DNA of 64,000 bases from Maritimibacter sp. REDSEA-S28_B5. Lineage in GTDB: Bacteria > Pseudomonadota > Alphaproteobacteria > Rhodobacterales > Rhodobacteraceae. Under the pieces are notes generated by a model. That model did no database searches, was not told the DNA's origin, and worked only from the letters and a program-made list of their open reading frames with translations. Position 1 is the stretch's first letter; each line of letters opens with the position of its first letter. Shown piece after piece: positions 61,528 to 64,000 of the stretch. The stretch spans positions 115,694 through 179,693 of the forward strand of contig LUOO01000007.1 of NCBI GenBank assembly GCA_001626765.1, written 5' to 3'. A program made the translations under genes and the position numbers.

Positions 61528-62424
61528 GTGACCACGACATCCGCCGAGCAAGGCTACTTCACCGAGGACCAATCCGCCGAGGTCGTCATCTCGCGCAACG
61601 CCAATGCCGAGAACGCGCGGCTGGCCGAGGTCATGGCGATCCTCACCCGCCATCTCCACGCCGCCGTGAAAGAGATCGAGCCGACCGAGGCGGAATGGTT
61701 CCGCGCCATCCAGTTCCTGACCGAAACCGGCCAGACCTGTAGCGACTGGCGGCAGGAATACATCCTGCTGTCCGATATCCTTGGCGTGTCGATGCTCGTG
61801 GACGCGATCAACAATCGCAAACCGGCGGGTGCCAGCGAATCCACCGTGTTGGGTCCGTTCCACGTGGCCGACGCCCCCTTCATGGACATGGGGGCCGACA
61901 TCTGCCTTGACGGCAAGGGCGAGGCGATGGAGGTGCGCGGCACGGTGCGCGACCTGGCCGGCGCGCCGGTCGGCGGGGTGGTTCTCGACGTCTGGCAGGC
62001 CAACGACGAAGGCTTCTACGACGTGCAACAAAAGGGTCTGCAACCCGATTTCAACCTGCGCGGCCGGTTCCGCACGGGTGCGGATGGGACCTATCGCTTC
62101 TGGGCGGTGCGCCCCAGGTTCTACCCGATCCCGGACGACGGTCCGGTGGGCAAGCTCCTGCGCCAGCTTGGACGTCATCCCTTCCGCCCGGCGCATCTGC
62201 ACTACATCCTCGCCGCCGACGGGTTCGAGACACTGACCACGCATATCTTCGACCCGGATGATCCCTACATCCATTCGGACGCCGTCTTCGGGGTCAAGGA
62301 AAGCCTGATGGCAACCTTCCGGAAGATCGCCAGTGCGCAGGAGCTTGAAGCGGCGGGCCGCGACGACTGGTTCTGGAGGGTCGAGCACGACTTTGTCCTC
62401 GAACCCGCGCGCGCCGGGGCCTGA
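61528..62424 (+). CDS. Hydroxyquinol 1,2-dioxygenase (intradiol)
   Basis: 298 residues. It cleaves hydroxyquinol between its two ortho hydroxyls to maleylacetate using Fe(III). The four ligands are visible: Tyr in NDEGFYDVQQ, Tyr in RPRFYPIPDDGPVG, and two His in RPAHLHYIL. The N-terminal helical domain and the PIPDDGPVGKLL stretch point to the hydroxyquinol rather than the catechol branch. The start is GTG 61528 with GAGGA upstream. It is the last gene of its operon, directly after maleylacetate reductase, the classical pairing for resorcinol/hydroxyquinol degradation. Confidence 0.93.
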   Translation: MTTTSAEQGYFTEDQSAEVVISRNANAENARLAEVMAILTRHLHAAVKEIEPTEAEWFRAIQFLTETGQTCSDWRQEYILLSDILGVSMLVDAINNRKPAGASESTVLGPFHVADAPFMDMGADICLDGKGEAMEVRGTVRDLAGAPVGGVVLDVWQANDEGFYDVQQKGLQPDFNLRGRFRTGADGTYRFWAVRPRFYPIPDDGPVGKLLRQLGRHPFRPAHLHYILAADGFETLTTHIFDPDDPYIHSDAVFGVKESLMATFRKIASAQELEAAGRDDWFWRVEHDFVLEPARAGA

Positions 62425-62868
62425 CCGGCTCGGGCGGTCCCGCGCGGCCCTCGGTTCGCCTCCCCCCGGGTGCCATGGCGGGCTGTCCCGGTTCCCAGAT
62501 CACCCCGGACGGGCCCCGTTTCGGCGGGGTCCGGCACGCCATCGCCCGGGGGTCCCGGCTTTTCGCGCGGTGGTTTTCCGCCCAAGGCGAAAATCCCCCT
62601 CTCGCGCCGCCAAGGCGCGGTCGCGCGCTTGACCGGCTAACGCCTTGAAAAACCGTCAGGGGCAAGCGTGCGACGTAGGCGCGCGGGAAAAGTTTCAGCG
62701 GAAAATTGCCCCGGTCGCAAAAATCTTGTGATCGTAAGGGTATGGAACGAAACGGTTTTTTCTGAGCTTTTGTCCCCAGCGTCGATCACGAGGAGCGACG
62801 TTGCCCATGCAAAGGGTCCGACAGGACAGCGTGGGCGAATAAGCAACTCAGTAACGAAAGGACACATC
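62425..62868. other. Non-coding stretch before the small acidic protein gene
   Basis: 444 bases. A GC-rich imperfect hairpin (CCGGA...CCCCG-tttcgg-CGGGG-TCCGG, about 62505-62534) could end the dioxygenase operon, but there is no T-run. From about 62690 the sequence becomes more AT-rich (CGCAAAAATCTTGTGATCG) and probably holds the promoter of the small gene; no clear -10/-35 pair could be chosen. The open frame running into the small gene from 62668 lacks coding features. Confidence 0.4.
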
Positions 62869-63165
62869 ATGTCCATCCTTGACCAACTTCTTGGCGGCGG
62901 TGAAACCGCCTCGGTCGAAAACTCCAGCGAAGAGTCGATGTTCGAGTTCGGTGCGGCCCCCGCACTGGAATTCGGTGCCACCGACATTCTGAGCTTCTCG
63001 CGTTCGGAGGATGACAACGGCGACATGGAACAGACCTCGTTCACCGGCATCGGTGGCATCGGTCTTGGCCTTGGCGCGCCTGTGATGATCGGGTCGAGCT
63101 CGTCGTCCACGAACGAAAGCGCCTCGCAGTCCGATAGCGATGGCCTCTTGGGCGGCCTTCTCTGA
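62869..63165 (+). CDS. Small acidic protein, putative type I secretion substrate
   Basis: 98 residues, not recognised as a known family. It has 16 Asp/Glu, a single basic residue (R45), and no Lys, His, Cys, Trp or Tyr. A Gly/Ile/Leu-rich patch (60-70) is followed by a Ser-rich run (76-90) and the C-terminus DSDGLLGGLL, an acidic then hydrophobic end like C-terminal signals used by PrtD-type exporters. There are no GGxGxD calcium repeats and no N-terminal signal peptide. AAAGGA precedes ATG 62869. The secretion ATPase gene starts 58 bases after its stop, with a stable hairpin between. A secreted product is inference from these features. Confidence 0.8.
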   Translation: MSILDQLLGGGETASVENSSEESMFEFGAAPALEFGATDILSFSRSEDDNGDMEQTSFTGIGGIGLGLGAPVMIGSSSSSTNESASQSDSDGLLGGLL

Positions 63166-63178
63166 TCGCCATGATCCT

Positions 63179-63204
63179 GCGGCGGGGCCTTCGGGTCCCG
63201 CCGC
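63179..63204 (+). other. UUCG-capped hairpin between the small protein and the secretion ATPase
   Basis: An 11-bp stem (GCGGCGGGGCC with GGTCCCGCCGC, one G-U pair) is closed by a cUUCGg tetraloop and followed by TCCTTTC. It is very stable. It probably protects the small-protein mRNA or attenuates reading into the exporter gene, which would give much substrate and little transporter. Confidence 0.7.
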
Positions 63205-63223
63205 TCCTTTCGCGAGCAACCCC

Positions 63224-64000
63224 ATGATAGACGCAAACGACTCCGCATCCGCCCCGGCTCCTTCGTCCGAGATCAAGGACGCGCTTCGCCGCGAGACAAG
63301 CTCCTTTGTCTTTGCCGGCATCTTCAGTGGTGCGATCAACCTGCTTTATCTCAGCTCGCCCCTCTATCTCATGCAGATCTACAACCGCGTGCTGGTGAGC
63401 GAGAACGTCACCACACTCCTCCTTCTCACGCTGATCCTGCTTATTGCACTTGCTACCATGGGGATGCTCGACGCGATGCGCGCGCAGGTCCTCGTGCGCG
63501 CGGGCCTCCGGCTCGATGCGCGCCTGTCCACCCGCGTCTTTGGCGCCCTGATCGACAGTTCCGCCGCGCAGGGCTATTCGCGCGGCGCCCAGCAACTTGC
63601 GCGCCTCGACCAATTCCGCACCTTCATCACCGGGCCGGGGGTGCATTTCGCCTTCGACCTGCCGTGGATCCCGATCTACCTGCTGCTCCTGTTCCTCATC
63701 GACCCGCTTCTGGGCATTCTCGCCACCGGCGGCGCGCTGTCGCTGCTCCTGCTGGCGATGCTCAATGAAAAGCTGACGCGCCCGGCGCTTACCGCCAGCG
63801 AACAGGCGGGCAACCGCGCCTTCGGGTTCAGCGAAAACATCCTGCGCCATTCCGACGTGGTCGTTGCCATGGGGATGCGCCCGGCCATTGAGAAGCACTG
63901 GCGCGGCGACCGCGACCGGATGCTGGTCACCCAAGCCATCGCGAGCGACCGCAACGCCGTCGTGTCGGCCACGATCCGCTTTGCCCGCCTTCTGTTGCAG
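63224..64000 (+). CDS. Type I secretion system permease/ATPase (PrtD family), 5' part
   Basis: 259 residues up to the window edge, frame open. After a short hydrophilic start (MIDANDSASAPAPSSE) comes the PrtD-type membrane domain: INLLYLSSPLYLMQIYNRVL, MLDAMRAQVLVRAG, a region GPGVHFAFDLPWIPIYL, and FGFSENILRHSDVVVAMGM. These are shared by exporters of proteases, lipases and HasA-like proteins. The ATPase domain and the expected membrane-fusion gene lie beyond the edge. ATG 63224 is preferred; no good ribosome site is seen beside it. Confidence 0.9.
   Translation, partial: MIDANDSASAPAPSSEIKDALRRETSSFVFAGIFSGAINLLYLSSPLYLMQIYNRVLVSENVTTLLLLTLILLIALATMGMLDAMRAQVLVRAGLRLDARLSTRVFGALIDSSAAQGYSRGAQQLARLDQFRTFITGPGVHFAFDLPWIPIYLLLLFLIDPLLGILATGGALSLLLLAMLNEKLTRPALTASEQAGNRAFGFSENILRHSDVVVAMGMRPAIEKHWRGDRDRMLVTQAIASDRNAVVSATIRFARLLLQ

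Noticed and set aside
60616-62388. 590-codon minus-strand open frame
   Set aside because: Complement of maleylacetate reductase and hydroxyquinol dioxygenase; no family similarity.
62668-62868. N-terminal extension of the small acidic protein
   Set aside because: The extension is basic and unlike the acidic body of the protein; AAAGGA is correctly placed for ATG 62869.

Overview
The window reads as a high-GC alphaproteobacterial sequence. Its gene style (many TRAP transporters, FCD-type GntR and IclR regulators, an E3 subunit carrying its own lipoyl domain, a PrtD-type secretion gene) best fits Rhodobacterales, the Roseobacter/Paracoccus group. That assignment is inference; no rRNA, tRNA, CRISPR array, insertion sequence or phage gene was seen. 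Apart from its two edges, the window is almost wholly an accessory catabolic region for aromatic and cyclic organic compounds.

Layout. 0-2.6 kb: end of a pyruvate-dehydrogenase-type E2 gene and the E3 gene, closed by a good terminator. 2.6-12.6 kb (minus strand): extradiol ring-cleavage dioxygenase, FAD hydroxylase, quinone oxidoreductase, GST, IclR regulator, cytosolic sulfatase and a TRAP P-Q-M transporter. 12.9-16.7 kb (plus): a second IclR gene with an apparent ATT start, a TRAP Q-M pair with no P gene, and a beta-keto acid cleavage enzyme. 16.8-21.4 kb (minus): third TRAP P-Q-M, GntR regulator and FAH-family hydrolase. 21.9-24.3 kb (plus): second FAD hydroxylase with a one-domain extradiol dioxygenase. 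24.4-37.8 kb (minus): aromatic aldehyde and alcohol dehydrogenases, two complete branched-chain-type ABC transporters (K-G-F-H-M twice) and a GntR gene. 38-39.7 kb: a XylR/DmpR-like sigma-54 activator, frameshifted and lacking the core of its ATPase domain.

39.7-62.4 kb appears to be one regulon. Seven transcription units carry enzymes (thioesterase, two SDRs, metallo-beta-lactamase-fold hydrolase, iron alcohol dehydrogenase, aldehyde dehydrogenase, Baeyer-Villiger-like monooxygenase, amidohydrolase with a COG0523 GTPase, YciI protein, Gfo/Idh oxidoreductase, 3-hydroxyisobutyrate-dehydrogenase-like enzyme, maleylacetate reductase, hydroxyquinol 1,2-dioxygenase) and a ribose-type ABC transporter. 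Six copies of a palindrome of the form TAWTACSGTAWTA, each inside three tandem 8-bp units, sit in the promoters of these units and of the GntR gene at 42.2 kb, which is therefore the likely master regulator. The end product of the ring-cleavage branch would be 3-oxoadipate by way of hydroxyquinol and maleylacetate. The starting substrate is not evident.

Most unusual objects: the operator array just described; a cytosolic protein fusing a winged-helix DNA-binding domain to a sugar-type solute-binding domain (58.8-60.5 kb); an ABC ATPase fused to its permease; a Baeyer-Villiger-like enzyme missing its fingerprint histidine; and at the right edge a 98-residue acidic protein followed by a UUCG-capped hairpin and a type I secretion ATPase. 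Several genes show lesions (internal deletions, frame or start-codon defects) that are either real decay or sequence error.
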